This document shows, in pieces, positions 44,485-55,590 of a DNA stretch of 64,000 bases; the stretch's first letter is position 1, and the number at the start of each line of letters is the position of its first letter. Location of the stretch: positions 248,001 through 312,000 of the forward strand of contig NZ_JASBRN010000045.1 of NCBI RefSeq assembly GCF_030149505.1, given 5' to 3'. The translations under genes and the position numbers were made by a program. The DNA comes from Nocardioides sp. Its GTDB lineage: Bacteria > Actinomycetota > Actinomycetes > Propionibacteriales > Nocardioidaceae. A model generated the notes under the pieces. That model worked only from the letters and a program-made list of their open reading frames with translations. It had not been told where the DNA came from and ran no database searches.

Positions 44485-45605
44485 GCGCCGCAGCGTCGGG
44501 GCCGAGCGCGGTCGGCACCCGCATCGAGGGCGTCGTCGGCCCGGTCGCCCACGGCGGGCACTGCGTGCTGCGCCCGGAGTCGGGGCCCGTGGTGTTCGTG
44601 CGCCACGCGCTGCCCGGCGAGCGCGTGGTCGTCGAGGTGACCGAGGGCGTCGAAGGGGACCGTTTCTGGCGCGGCGACGCGGTGGAGGTCCTCGAGGCCT
44701 CCCCGGACCGGGTCGAGCCGCCCTGTCCGTTCTCCGGGCCGGGCCGCTGCGGCGGCTGCGACCTGCAGCACGTCGCGCTGCCCGCACAACGGGCGCTCAA
44801 GGCGGCGGTCGTGCGCGAGCAGATGCAGCGCCTGGCGAAGCTCGAGGTCGACGTCGAGGTCGAGGCCGTCCCCGGCGACGTCGACGGGCTGCGCTGGCGC
44901 ACCCGCCAGCGCTACGTGTCCCTGCCCGACGGGGCGAAGGGCATGCGCAAGCACCGCTCCCACGAGGTGGTCGAGGTCGACGACTGCCGCATCGACGCCG
45001 CCGGCCGGGTGCCGGCCGAGCAGCTGCACACCGTGCGGGGCGTGGAGTTCTCCGTCGCCGCCGACGGCTTCTGGCAGGTGCACCCCGGTGCCGCCGAGGT
45101 GCTCGTGGAGTCGGTGCTGGCCGGTCTCGAGCCCCGCGCCGGCGACCGCGTGCTCGACCTGTACGCCGGGGTGGGGCTCTTCGCCCGCTTCCTCGGCCAC
45201 GCCGCCGGTGTCACCGGGACGGTCGGGATGGTCGAGGGCGACCGTGAGGCCGTCGAGCACGCCCGCACCAACCTCGCGACCCTGCCCGGTCGGTGGGAGG
45301 CCGTCTCCGGCGACGTCGAGCGGGTCCTGGCCAAGCCGCGCGGCCCGATCATGAGCGGCGCCGTCGACTTGGTCGTCCTGGACCCGCCGCGCACCGGCGC
45401 CCGCCGCAAGGTGGTCCGCGAGGTCGCGCGCCGCACCCCCCGCCGGATCGCCTACGTGGCGTGCGACCCGGCCGCGCTGGCCCGTGACACGGCGTACCTC
45501 GCCGAGGCGGGGTACTCCCTGCGCTCGCTGCGCGGGCTGGACCTGTTCCCCATGACGCACCACGTCGAGTGCGTGGCGGTCTTCGAGCGCGCCGCCGCGC
45601 ACTGA
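44481..45605 (+). CDS. Class I SAM-dependent RNA methyltransferase (TrmA/RlmC/RlmD family)
   Basis: 374 aa that methylate uridine at C5. N-terminal TRAM domain (GVVGPVAHGGHCVLRPESGP), a four-Cys iron-sulfur type motif (CPFSGPGRCGGCDLQH, plus a distal Cys), SAM loop LDLYAGVGLFARFLG, VLDPPRTGARRKVVRE and the catalytic Cys in YVACDPAALARDTAYL. Equivalent to Rv2689c by order. GTG 44481 overlaps the permease stop. The exact rRNA or tRNA position is not predictable here. Confidence 0.91.
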   Translation: MSAAASGPSAVGTRIEGVVGPVAHGGHCVLRPESGPVVFVRHALPGERVVVEVTEGVEGDRFWRGDAVEVLEASPDRVEPPCPFSGPGRCGGCDLQHVALPAQRALKAAVVREQMQRLAKLEVDVEVEAVPGDVDGLRWRTRQRYVSLPDGAKGMRKHRSHEVVEVDDCRIDAAGRVPAEQLHTVRGVEFSVAADGFWQVHPGAAEVLVESVLAGLEPRAGDRVLDLYAGVGLFARFLGHAAGVTGTVGMVEGDREAVEHARTNLATLPGRWEAVSGDVERVLAKPRGPIMSGAVDLVVLDPPRTGARRKVVREVARRTPRRIAYVACDPAALARDTAYLAEAGYSLRSLRGLDLFPMTHHVECVAVFERAAAH

Positions 45606-45609
45606 CGCC

Positions 45610-47001
45610 TCAGCAGGGCTCGATCGCCACCAGGTCCAGGCTCGAGACCGCCGTGCCGGTCGTCGTGCCGAAGCCGGGGATGTTGAGGCTTCCGGCGAAG
45701 TCGAAGGTCATCGTCCCGGTCGTGGCGTCGCCGGAGAGGCGGATGCTGTAGGCGCCGCTGCCGTTGAGGCGCAGCCCGGCGTTGCTCACGACGCCGGTGT
45801 AGGCGAAGGTGCCGCCGGTCTCGCGGTTGGGGCGGAAGGAGAAGGTCCCGACGAGGTCACCCGTGGTGGTCGCGGTGTACCGCTTCTCCAGCGAGCAGGC
45901 GGTGCCCTCGACCTCGATGCCACCGGGCTGGGAGGGGATGGTGCCGCTGATGGTGTAGCTCCGCTTCGTGCACTTCGGCACCAACACCTCCGCCTCGCGC
46001 ACCCGCTCGGCGATCAGCGAGGTGAGCGTCTGCTTGACGTAGGCGGTGGCCGGGGCCACGACGAACCCGAGCCACTTCACCGAGCCGGCCAGCGAGGAGC
46101 CCGTGTCGGCGAGCAGCTGGAGGAACAGGGCCGCCGCGTTGGCCTGGATCTCGCCCTTGAGCTCCGCGAGCTGCTCGGTCACCTTCGCCTTGGCGCTCGG
46201 GTCCTCGGCGTACTGCTTGATCGTCAGAGGGTTGGAGGGGTTCTCGGCGCACGCGGCGAGGGCGTCCACCTTCGCCAGGGCCTGGGCGACCAGGTCGTTG
46301 GCGTTGACGGCGTCCCAGACCTTGTTGCCGGCCTTCCACGCCTCCCACGAGACCGAGGCGGGCTTGGACCCGGTCCTGTCGACCACGCTGTCCTGGAAGG
46401 TCTCGGCCGCCTGGTTGAGGACCGCGTCGACGACGACGTCGAAGGTGGAGGGCGATTCCTGGGCCCGGACCGCGAGCGGGCGCCCAGCTGCTGCCGCCAC
46501 GGTCGTGCCGCCGGTGCTCCGTAGCGCCGACCCTCCGTCGGACCCGGCGGCCAGCCGATCCCGGATGTCCTCCGGCAGCGTGTCGGCGTCGATGGCGTAG
46601 GAGAGCGACAGGACGTAGCGGTCACCCTCCTCCTCAGCGTCGAGGGTGACCCCGTCGTCGGGAGCGGTTGCTCCGGTGCCGGGCGACAGGCGGTAGGTCA
46701 CCTCGGCGACGGCGCCGTTGGGCAGGTCGTGGGTGAGGACGAAGGAGCGGGAGTCGACGACGTCGAGGCTGGAGCGCGTCTCGGCGGCCACGAACGCCGT
46801 GCCCGCGTCGAAGCCGGCCGCACGGACTGCCTCGTCGAGGGCCGTGGAGGGGCCGAGACGGGGCACGTCCTCGGCGAAGGGGGCACCGGTCCCGGGGGTG
46901 GCCCCCTCGACGGGCGGGGTGGGCTCGGCGACCGGGTCGGAGGAGCACGAGGCGAGCAGCAGTGCGCAGGAGATGGCGGCGACGCCGACCCGGAGGGACA
47001 T
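45610..47001 (-). CDS. Putative lipoprotein, unknown function
   Basis: 463 aa. Signal peptide MSLRVGVAAISCALLLASC with lipobox LASC (Cys19), then a Pro/Thr linker. The rest shows no family I recognise: a mixed N-terminal region, a helical middle (residues about 200-320) with Lys-rich helices (IKQYAEDPSAKAKVTEQLAE), and a C-terminal region that looks like a beta-barrel-like domain rich in Thr/Gly. Two Cys pairs at the end (KCTKRSYTISG, TACSLEK, EPC) could form disulfides. ATG 47001 is 6 nt after -10 TAGATT. The stop lies 4 nt from the convergent methyltransferase stop. Confidence 0.75.
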   Translation of the reverse strand: MSLRVGVAAISCALLLASCSSDPVAEPTPPVEGATPGTGAPFAEDVPRLGPSTALDEAVRAAGFDAGTAFVAAETRSSLDVVDSRSFVLTHDLPNGAVAEVTYRLSPGTGATAPDDGVTLDAEEEGDRYVLSLSYAIDADTLPEDIRDRLAAGSDGGSALRSTGGTTVAAAAGRPLAVRAQESPSTFDVVVDAVLNQAAETFQDSVVDRTGSKPASVSWEAWKAGNKVWDAVNANDLVAQALAKVDALAACAENPSNPLTIKQYAEDPSAKAKVTEQLAELKGEIQANAAALFLQLLADTGSSLAGSVKWLGFVVAPATAYVKQTLTSLIAERVREAEVLVPKCTKRSYTISGTIPSQPGGIEVEGTACSLEKRYTATTTGDLVGTFSFRPNRETGGTFAYTGVVSNAGLRLNGSGAYSIRLSGDATTGTMTFDFAGSLNIPGFGTTTGTAVSSLDLVAIEPC

Positions 47002-47007
47002 GGCCGG

Positions 47008-47013
47008 AATCTA
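47008..47013 (-). promoter_or_regulatory. -10 element TAGATT of the lipoprotein gene
   Basis: Minus-strand TAGATT ends 6 nt before ATG 47001; likely leaderless. Confidence 0.6.
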
Positions 47014-47098
47014 GTGGAGCCGCAGGGCGCTGACGAGGCCTGCTGGACCGGTCAGCGAGCCCCCCTGGTACGCCGCCGGGGCGGGCGCTCGCCGGGGA

Positions 47099-48079
47099 TC
47101 AGCGTCGACTCGCGTAGACCCTCCGCACGACGTCCTCGACGTCCGGCTCCTCGATGGAGAGGTCGAGGACCTCGGCGGCGGTGCTGACGGCCGCCAGGAC
47201 GGCGGCCGCGGTGGCCCGCTCGGAGTCGAAGCCGATCCGGTGGCGCAGGCCGTGGCCCTGCTCGCCCACGTGCGACGCGCCGTCGGGGAGCGCGAGCGCC
47301 GTCGCGGGGACCGGTTCGGCCAGGTCGACCGTCATCACCCGCTGCGCGCCGACGGTGCGGGACAACCCGGCGAGGTCGCCGTCGTAGACCGTGCGGCCGC
47401 GGTCGACGAGCACGACCCGGTCGCAGAGCCGTTCGACGTCGCCCATGTCGTGGGTGGTGAGCAGCAGGGTCGTGCCGTGCTCGCGGCGCTCGGCGACCAG
47501 GAACTCCCGCAGCCGCTGCTTGCTCAGCACGTCCAGCCCGATCGTCGGCTCGTCCAGGATCACCAGGCGCGGCCGGTGCAGCAGGGCGGCGGCGACCTCC
47601 GCGCGCATCCGCTGGCCCAGCGACAGCTGGCGCACGGGCGTGGTCCAGAACTCCTCGAGCTCCAGCTGCGCGACGAGCTCGTCGCGGCGGGAGGCGGCAT
47701 CGGCGGGGGAGAGGCGGTGGATGGCGGCGAGCAGCGCGAAGGAGTCGCCCACAGGGAGGTCCCACCACAGCTGGGAGCGCTGCCCGAAGACGACACCGAC
47801 CTGCCGCGCGAGCCGGCGCCGGTCGGCGACCGGGCGCAGACCGCAGGTGCGGGCCTCGCCGGAGGTGGGCACGAGGATCCCGGTGAGCATCTTGATGGTC
47901 GTCGACTTCCCGGCGCCGTTGGCGCCGATGTAGCCCACGGCCTCGCCGGGGTCGACCCGGAGCGAGAGGTCCTCGACGGCCACGACGGTGCGCCGGGTCA
48001 GCCCGTCGCGGACCCGGAAGGTCCGGGTCAGGCCCCGGGTCTCGATGATCGGGGTCTCGGTGATCCGCTCGCTGCTCAT
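47099..48079 (-). CDS. ABC-2 exporter ATP-binding protein
   Basis: 326-aa ATPase. Walker A GANGAGKST, Q-loop VVFGQRSQLWWDLPVGDSF, signature LSLGQRMRAEVAAALL (LSLGQ rather than LSGGQ), Walker B LVILDEPTIGLDV, switch THD. The FGQRSQLWWDLP block is typical of the NodI/DUF990-associated group. The C-terminal 90 residues form an extra domain. ATG 48079 overlaps the upstream permease stop, so all three genes form one operon. Substrate unknown. Confidence 0.92.
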   Translation of the reverse strand: MSSERITETPIIETRGLTRTFRVRDGLTRRTVVAVEDLSLRVDPGEAVGYIGANGAGKSTTIKMLTGILVPTSGEARTCGLRPVADRRRLARQVGVVFGQRSQLWWDLPVGDSFALLAAIHRLSPADAASRRDELVAQLELEEFWTTPVRQLSLGQRMRAEVAAALLHRPRLVILDEPTIGLDVLSKQRLREFLVAERREHGTTLLLTTHDMGDVERLCDRVVLVDRGRTVYDGDLAGLSRTVGAQRVMTVDLAEPVPATALALPDGASHVGEQGHGLRHRIGFDSERATAAAVLAAVSTAAEVLDLSIEEPDVEDVVRRVYASRR

Positions 48080-48909
48080 CCGCCTGCTCCCTGGTAGTGC
48101 CGGACCCCGGTGCGCCACGCCAGCAGCGCCGCCAGCCACGCCCAGACCGCCGCCACCGGCGCGCACCAGCCCACCCAGCCGGGCAGACCGGCGAAGGCGG
48201 GCAGGCCGAGCAGCGTGGTGACGGGCAGGTAGGCGGTGAAGGCCATGGGGAAGAAGAAGCCGAAGACGACGACCAGCGGCCGGCCCCAGACCGAGCCGGG
48301 CTGGGTGGCGGCGTACCGACCGCCGTACACGAAGGCGTTGGTCATCTCGGCGCCGTTGACGAGGAAGAACTGCAGGCCGCCGGCCATCACGAACATCGCC
48401 GAGAAGGTCGCGGTGCCGCTGAGGACCGCGAGCAGCAGCAGCGTGACGGCGCCCGGACCCCACGCGATCTCGTTGACCGCCAGCCCCACGACCAGCGCGA
48501 CGAGCCCGACCGCGGCGCGGGCGAGCCGGCGCAGGCTCACGTCGGAGGTGACCAGCTGCAGCAGCAGCGGCTGGGGGCGGAGGTAGAAGACGTCCAGGCG
48601 GCCGGTGCGCACGTACTCCGGGAGGTTGTCGCAGTGCCCGAAGACCATGTCGGCCACGGAGAAGCAGAGGTCGGCCAGGCCGAAGACGAGCAGGATCGCG
48701 GCGAGGTCGAAGCCGCCGATCGCGCTGACGCTGGTGAAGAGCACCGCCACCTCGGCGAGCTCGACGATGCCGACCAGGAGCGAGCTGCCCAGGTCGAGCC
48801 CGAAGCTGGCGCGGTGGCTGGCCTGGGAGCGCACGCGCGAGCCGAGGACGGCGCGGTACGGCGTCCAGCGGCTGCCGTGCAGGACGGCACGGGGCTGGGT
48901 GGAGCTCAT
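48076..48909 (-). CDS. ABC-2 exporter permease subunit (second)
   Basis: 277-aa protein with six spans. The block GHCDNLPEYVRTGRLDVFYLRP is typical of ABC-2 family transporter permeases (DUF990-like), as is PMAFTAYLPVTTLLGLP. It overlaps both neighbours by 4 nt, consistent with a heterodimeric membrane channel made with the next permease. ATG 48909 starts the conserved protein; the open frame continues upstream only as a shadow. Confidence 0.88.
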   Translation of the reverse strand: MSSTQPRAVLHGSRWTPYRAVLGSRVRSQASHRASFGLDLGSSLLVGIVELAEVAVLFTSVSAIGGFDLAAILLVFGLADLCFSVADMVFGHCDNLPEYVRTGRLDVFYLRPQPLLLQLVTSDVSLRRLARAAVGLVALVVGLAVNEIAWGPGAVTLLLLAVLSGTATFSAMFVMAGGLQFFLVNGAEMTNAFVYGGRYAATQPGSVWGRPLVVVFGFFFPMAFTAYLPVTTLLGLPAFAGLPGWVGWCAPVAAVWAWLAALLAWRTGVRHYQGAGG

Positions 48910-49700
48910 CCGCCCTGCACCTCCAGCTTGTGCCGCCCGCGGCGGGTCAGGGCCTGCCCGAGGGCGGCGGTGGCGACCAGCCAGGCGACCTGGGCGGCGA
49001 CCAGGCCGAGCGCGGCCAGGCCCTCGACACGGCCGGAGAGGACGTCGACGGGGTACTGCAGCATCGACGGGAACGGCGTGGCGCTGGCCAGGGCGAGCAG
49101 CGGAGCGGGGAAGAGGCTGATCGGCACGAAGAGACCGGCCAGGAAGCCCGAGAGGACCATGTAGAGGATCTGGACCCCGCGGGTCTCCACCAGCCAGAAG
49201 CCGGTCGCGGCCACGAGGTAGACCGTCGTGACGGACACGGTGATGCCGAGCAGGACGCTCACGGCGCCGAGCAGGTAGGGCAGCGGCGTGGTGGGCATCG
49301 TCATCCCGACCACGAGGGCGCCGACGAGCACCGAGGGGATGCCGCGGGGGAGCAGGGCGAACAGGTTGCGCCCGACCTCGGTGGCGACGGACGCGCCCTG
49401 GACGTCGAGGGGGCGCAGGAAGTCGACCACGACGTCGCCGGTGCGGATGCGCTCGGCTACCTCGGTGCGACCGAAGAGGTTGACCGACCCCAGCAGCCCC
49501 TGGGAGATCCAGATGTAGGCGGCCATGCTGCCGGCGTCGTACCCGTTCAGCTCGCCGCCGGCCGCCTCCACCGTCGCCAGCAGGATCGCCACCTTGAGGA
49601 AGCCGAAGGTGGTGTTGGCGACCAGCCCGGCGAGGGCGGCCAGGCGGTAGGCCGACTGCTGCCTGAAGCCCGCGAGGACCAGCAGGGCGTAGGGGCGCAC
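48906..49700 (-). CDS. ABC-2 exporter permease subunit (first)
   Basis: 264-aa protein with six spans; [20 protein letters not shown] is the counterpart of the conserved block in the partner, and [20 protein letters not shown] resembles the C-terminal family motif. First gene of the three-gene exporter operon. GTG 49700 lies 8 nt after -10 TAGAGT. Confidence 0.88.
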   Translation of the reverse strand: MRPYALLVLAGFRQQSAYRLAALAGLVANTTFGFLKVAILLATVEAAGGELNGYDAGSMAAYIWISQGLLGSVNLFGRTEVAERIRTGDVVVDFLRPLDVQGASVATEVGRNLFALLPRGIPSVLVGALVVGMTMPTTPLPYLLGAVSVLLGITVSVTTVYLVAATGFWLVETRGVQILYMVLSGFLAGLFVPISLFPAPLLALASATPFPSMLQYPVDVLSGRVEGLAALGLVAAQVAWLVATAALGQALTRRGRHKLEVQGG

Positions 49701-49708
49701 GGCGGGCG

Positions 49709-49714
49709 ACTCTA
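49709..49714 (-). promoter_or_regulatory. -10 element TAGAGT of the ABC-2 operon
   Basis: Minus-strand TAGAGT ends 8 nt before GTG 49700; likely leaderless. Confidence 0.55.
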
Positions 49715-49785
49715 CGCAGCGCGGGGCTGCGCAAGGGCGCCGACACGACCCGGAGGGGTGCTGCCGCGTCGCTCGATGTCATGTA

Positions 49786-49799
49786 TCTTGACGTCAAGA
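49786..49799. promoter_or_regulatory. Perfect palindrome upstream of acnA (operator candidate)
   Basis: TCTTGACGTCAAGA is a perfect 14-bp palindrome 80 nt before the aconitase start, in the only AT-richer patch of the intergenic region. It includes TTGACG, which could be a -35. A dimeric repressor sensing iron, redox state or TCA flux is possible; I cannot name the regulator. Confidence 0.55.
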
Positions 49800-49879
49800 G
49801 ATATGCACCTGCTGACCGCGAGCGCGGGGTGGCAGGATGGCCGGGGTCACCCGGCGCAGACGCGACAGAGGAGAACGCA

Positions 49880-52690
<2,811 letters not shown>

Positions 52691-52700
52691 TCGAGCCGGC

Positions 52701-52737
52701 TCGTGCCCCCGGTCCCCACGTGGGACCGGGGGCACGA
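52701..52737 (+). terminator. Strong terminator hairpin after acnA
   Basis: TCGTGCCCCCGGTCCC pairs perfectly over 16 bp with GGGACCGGGGGCACGA around the loop CACGT, followed by CATATTTCT. It begins 10 nt after the acnA stop. Confidence 0.85.
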
Positions 52738-52750
52738 CATATTTCTGCGT

Positions 52751-52776
52751 GAACACGCGGGGAAGACCCCTCCGTC
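52751..52776 (+). promoter_or_regulatory. Possible ECF-type promoter of the sigma factor operon
   Basis: GAAC (52751-52754) and CGTC (52773-52776) are spaced by 18 nt, like ECF sigma promoters. If real, the sigma factor at 54092 could activate its own operon. Confidence 0.3.
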
Positions 52777-52803
52777 CACCTCTCTCGGGACGTGTACCTG
52801 GAC

Positions 52804-54105
52804 ATGAGCACGTTGCACGACCGCCTGGTCGACCTCGCCTCGGACGCACCTGCGGCCACCCCGGACCCCCGGCTGTGGGACCGCGCTGCCCGGTTCCACC
52901 GCCGGCGCCGCGCCGGTACGGCGGCGCTCGTGGCCGTCGCCGTGCTCGCCGTCGTGTCGCTGGTCGGCATCGACACCTGGCAGCGCTCGCCCGGGGTCGA
53001 CCCGGCGGCGCCGGGGACCGCGCCGGCGCTGCCGGCCCGGATCTGGGAGCCGAGCGGATGGTTGCCGGGCAACGACGGTCAGCCGACGGGTCCGCTGGCG
53101 CTCCTCCGGGAGACCGAGCGCAACGGATGGCTCGGCTCCGAGGACGGCGTCGTGGCCGTGTCCGCCACGACAGGGGAGTACCTCTTCCTCGACCTGCCCG
53201 ACGACGCGCACCGGGGCCACGCGCTGTCCCCGGACGGGTCCAAGGTGGCGTACTGGATCACGGGGGAGACCACAGGGTCGCCCCAGACCTCGGACGGCCA
53301 GGATCTGCCCGTGGTCGGAATCGCTGTCTGGGACGCCGAGAGCGGAGAGGTCCGGCGGCACGAGGTCGAGACCGAGCACGGCCTCGGCATCGCCGCCGAC
53401 CCCGTGTGGGCTGATGCGACCGCCCTGGTCGCGACGTGGGGGGAGTACCGGGTCGGCGACGACGCGCCGGCTCGCTTCCAAGGCGGCTTCTACTCCGGTG
53501 AGGGTCTGCGCGTCTGGGACGTCGCGGCCGACGACGCACCCAGGCTGCTCGGCCTCGACGCGGAGGTCGACGCCGGGAACGGTTCCGGTCAGGTCCTCCT
53601 CACCGTCGACGACCGCCCTGTCCTCGACGTCCGCACGGGGCGGCGCAGCGGGCCGTCGGGTCGCCGTACCGACTACGGGTGGGTGAGCGCCCTGTCACCC
53701 GACGGGAGCGCGATTGCCTTCCCCCGCAGCAATCCCGGCCCGCTCCTGCTGCTGCGCGGGGACGGGCGCCCGGATGTCCTCATCGAGGAGGACGTGGAGG
53801 AGGCGGTCGGCTGGACCGACGGTGAGACGGTGGTCTTCGCGACCAGCGACCCCGAGGCGGTCGATCGCGACACGAGGCTCGAGGTGGTCTCGCTTGCCAC
53901 GGGCGAGCGACGGGTCCTCGTCCAGGCCGGGTCGTTCCAGCACGTGCCAGGAAATCTGGCGACGGACCTCCTGGCCGTGGAGCCCCGCGACTTCCCCGAG
54001 CCGGACCGGCCCTGGGACCCGCGGGTCGTCGCGGCGCTCGTGGGTTTCGTGACCCTCGTGGCCGGCGCGTGGCTCCTGGGCTGGAGGCGACGTGTCGAGG
54101 CCTGA
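52804..54105 (+). CDS. Membrane-anchored beta-propeller-like protein, probable sigma factor partner
   Basis: 433 aa. About 35 cytoplasmic residues (MSTLHDRLVDLASDAPAATP and an Arg-rich stretch) are followed by a span (GTAALVAVAVLAVVSLVGI), a large outer region built of repeated WD40/TolB-like strands (GHALSPDGSKVAYWI, YGWVSALSPDGSAIAFPRS), then a second span (VVAALVGFVTLVAGAWLLGW) and a short RRRVEA tail. It lies directly upstream of and overlaps the sigma factor gene by 14 nt. An anti-sigma role is inferred from this pairing; no zinc-finger HxxxCxxC anti-sigma motif is seen. ATG 52804 is preferred to GTG 52792. Confidence 0.8.
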   Translation: MSTLHDRLVDLASDAPAATPDPRLWDRAARFHRRRRAGTAALVAVAVLAVVSLVGIDTWQRSPGVDPAAPGTAPALPARIWEPSGWLPGNDGQPTGPLALLRETERNGWLGSEDGVVAVSATTGEYLFLDLPDDAHRGHALSPDGSKVAYWITGETTGSPQTSDGQDLPVVGIAVWDAESGEVRRHEVETEHGLGIAADPVWADATALVATWGEYRVGDDAPARFQGGFYSGEGLRVWDVAADDAPRLLGLDAEVDAGNGSGQVLLTVDDRPVLDVRTGRRSGPSGRRTDYGWVSALSPDGSAIAFPRSNPGPLLLLRGDGRPDVLIEEDVEEAVGWTDGETVVFATSDPEAVDRDTRLEVVSLATGERRVLVQAGSFQHVPGNLATDLLAVEPRDFPEPDRPWDPRVVAALVGFVTLVAGAWLLGWRRRVEA

Positions 54106-54616
54106 CAGCAGGACACGCGAGTCCTTCGAGGAGTTCGTGGCCGCGCGCAGGCAGGCGCTGCTGCGCACGGCGTACCTCATGACCGGCGACCACGGGCACG
54201 CCGAGGATCTCGTGCAGGCCGCCCTGGTGAAGGCCTGGCCGCGGTGGGCGCGGATCGCCGACCGCCCCGAGCCCTACGTGCGCAGGATCCTCGCCCGCGA
54301 GGTGACCGATCGCTGGCGTGGCCGGCGGTGGCGCGAGGTCAGCACGGGCACCCTGCCCGAGACGACGGCAGAGACCCGCGACCCCACCGACCGCGAGGTA
54401 CTGCGCCGCGCCCTCCTCGAGCTGTCGCCTCGACAGCGCGCGGTGGTGGTGCTGCGCTACTTCGACGACCTCACCGAGCAGCAGACCGCCGACGTGCTGG
54501 GCATCGGGCTCGGCACGGTGAAGTCGCACGGTCGCGAGGCGATGGCCCGGCTGCGGGAGCTGGTGCCCGACGTCACCGACGACGACGTGGAGGCCCTCGA
54601 TAGCGTGGCGCCATGA
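54092..54616 (+). CDS. SigE-family RNA polymerase sigma factor
   Basis: 174-aa group 4 sigma factor. Region 2 (FEEFVAARRQALLRTAYLMT, then HAEDLVQAALVKAW) and region 4 (LELSPRQRAVVVLRYFDDLT, EQQTADVLGIGLGTVKSHGR) are complete, and AW.RWARI continues region 2.4. It resembles the actinobacterial SigE-like ECF group often paired with membrane proteins. It is translated from inside the end of the membrane partner gene. Regulon unknown. Confidence 0.92.
   Translation: MSRPDSRTRESFEEFVAARRQALLRTAYLMTGDHGHAEDLVQAALVKAWPRWARIADRPEPYVRRILAREVTDRWRGRRWREVSTGTLPETTAETRDPTDREVLRRALLELSPRQRAVVVLRYFDDLTEQQTADVLGIGLGTVKSHGREAMARLRELVPDVTDDDVEALDSVAP
54601..54606 (+). promoter_or_regulatory. -10 element TAGCGT of the UPF0045 gene
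   Basis: TAGCGT lies inside the end of the sigma factor gene and ends 6 nt before ATG 54613; likely leaderless, so the next gene need not depend on the operon promoter. Confidence 0.5.
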
Positions 54617-54939
54617 TCGTGGCCTTCAGCATCTCCCCGACCACCGGCGACGAGACCGGGGGTGTCTCGGAGGCGGTCGCTGCCGCGGTCCGGGTGGTCC
54701 GCGAGTCGGGGCTTCCGCACGAGACCAACGCGATGTTCACCAACATCGAGGGTGAGTGGGACGAGGTCATGGCTGTGGTGAAGCGGGCCGTGGACGTCGT
54801 CGCCGAGGTCTCGCCCCGGGTCGGGCTGGTGCTCAAGGCCGACATCCGGCCCGGCTGGGACGGACAGCTCGCCGCCAAGGTGGAGCGGGTCGAGGAGATC
54901 CTGGCCCGCGGCGACCAGGGCCCGGCGAGCGGCGCGTGA
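54613..54939 (+). CDS. MTH1187-type thiamine-binding protein (UPF0045)
   Basis: 108 aa. MIVAFSISPTTGDETGGVSE and SGLPHETNAMFTNIEGEWDE match the MTH1187/YqgV family of small ferredoxin-fold proteins reported to bind thiamine. It overlaps the sigma factor gene by 4 nt and the DUF3105 gene by 4 nt. Confidence 0.86.
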   Translation: MIVAFSISPTTGDETGGVSEAVAAAVRVVRESGLPHETNAMFTNIEGEWDEVMAVVKRAVDVVAEVSPRVGLVLKADIRPGWDGQLAAKVERVEEILARGDQGPASGA

Positions 54940-55499
54940 ACCGTCGGGTCCTGCTGGTGGCCCTGCTCGGCGTCCTGCTGGTGATGGGCACCGCGCTGCT
55001 GCTGCCGCAGGCGGTGGAGCGAGCGCGCCCCGAGCCCGTGGACCTGACCCTCGACGCGGTCGAGGTCTTCGAGGACCTGCCCACGACCCACACCGACGAG
55101 GACGTCGACTACCCGACAGAGCCGCCGGTCGGTGGCCCGCACGCGGACCGCTGGCTCGACTGCGGGGTCTACGACGAGCAGGTGCCGGCGGAGAACCTGG
55201 GCCACGACCTCGAGCACGGGACCGTCGTCATCGCCCACGACCCCGGCCTCGACGACGGCGACGTGGCGCTGCTCGCCGACCTGCTCCCGCAGAACGGGAT
55301 CATGACGCCCTGGGTCGGCCTGGACGCCCCGGTCGTCGTCACCGTCTGGGGCCACCGGCTCGCGCTCACCGGCGCCGACGACCCCCGACTGCCGCTCTTC
55401 ATCGCCCAGCTCGGCAACGGCGAGACCGCGCCCGAGCCGATGGCCTCCTGCGCCGGTGGGATCGAGCCTCCGCAGGACCCCGGCGTCACCCAGGTCTGA
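54936..55499 (+). CDS. DUF3105 membrane-anchored protein
   Basis: 187 aa. A hydrophobic N-terminus (LLVALLGVLLVMGTALLL) anchors an outer domain with the DUF3105 pattern: PPVGGPHADRWLDCGVYDEQ, LEHGTVVIAHDP, and a C-terminal Cys (MASCAGG). Cys and His conservation suggests a disulfide or metal site. Function unknown. GTG 54936 overlaps the upstream stop by 4 nt. Confidence 0.85.
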   Translation: MNRRVLLVALLGVLLVMGTALLLPQAVERARPEPVDLTLDAVEVFEDLPTTHTDEDVDYPTEPPVGGPHADRWLDCGVYDEQVPAENLGHDLEHGTVVIAHDPGLDDGDVALLADLLPQNGIMTPWVGLDAPVVVTVWGHRLALTGADDPRLPLFIAQLGNGETAPEPMASCAGGIEPPQDPGVTQV

Positions 55500-55505
55500 C
55501 CGCAG

Positions 55506-55566
55506 CCCGCCGAGCCGGCCCGTCATTCCGTACGACGTGTACGGAACTCCGGGCCGGCTCGGCGGG
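55506..55566. repeat. 61-bp palindromic element, copy 2
   Basis: Outer arms CCCGCCGAGCCGGCCCG (55506-55522) and its exact complement (55550-55566) give a 17-bp stem. Inside it an 8-bp stem TTCCGTAC/GTACGGAA (55526-55533, 55539-55546) closes a GACGT loop, with a 3-nt internal loop on each side. Shares 15 bases of arm with copy 1 at 25580. It lies between two genes of the same orientation and would also terminate transcription well. Confidence 0.85.
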
Positions 55567-55577
55567 AGCGGGCTGGG

Positions 55578-55583
55578 TACCGT
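55578..55583 (+). promoter_or_regulatory. -10 element TACCGT of the M3 peptidase gene
   Basis: TACCGT ends 7 nt before GTG 55591 and overlaps GTG 55582; this favours the later start. Confidence 0.5.
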
Positions 55584-55590
55584 GACGCGC

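Noticed and set aside
41074..44787. Continuous 1237-codon minus-strand frame through the TrkA and KimA-like region
   Set aside because: Only the 3' 223 codons (from ATG 41745) are TrkA-like; the rest is shadow of the permease and methyltransferase genes.
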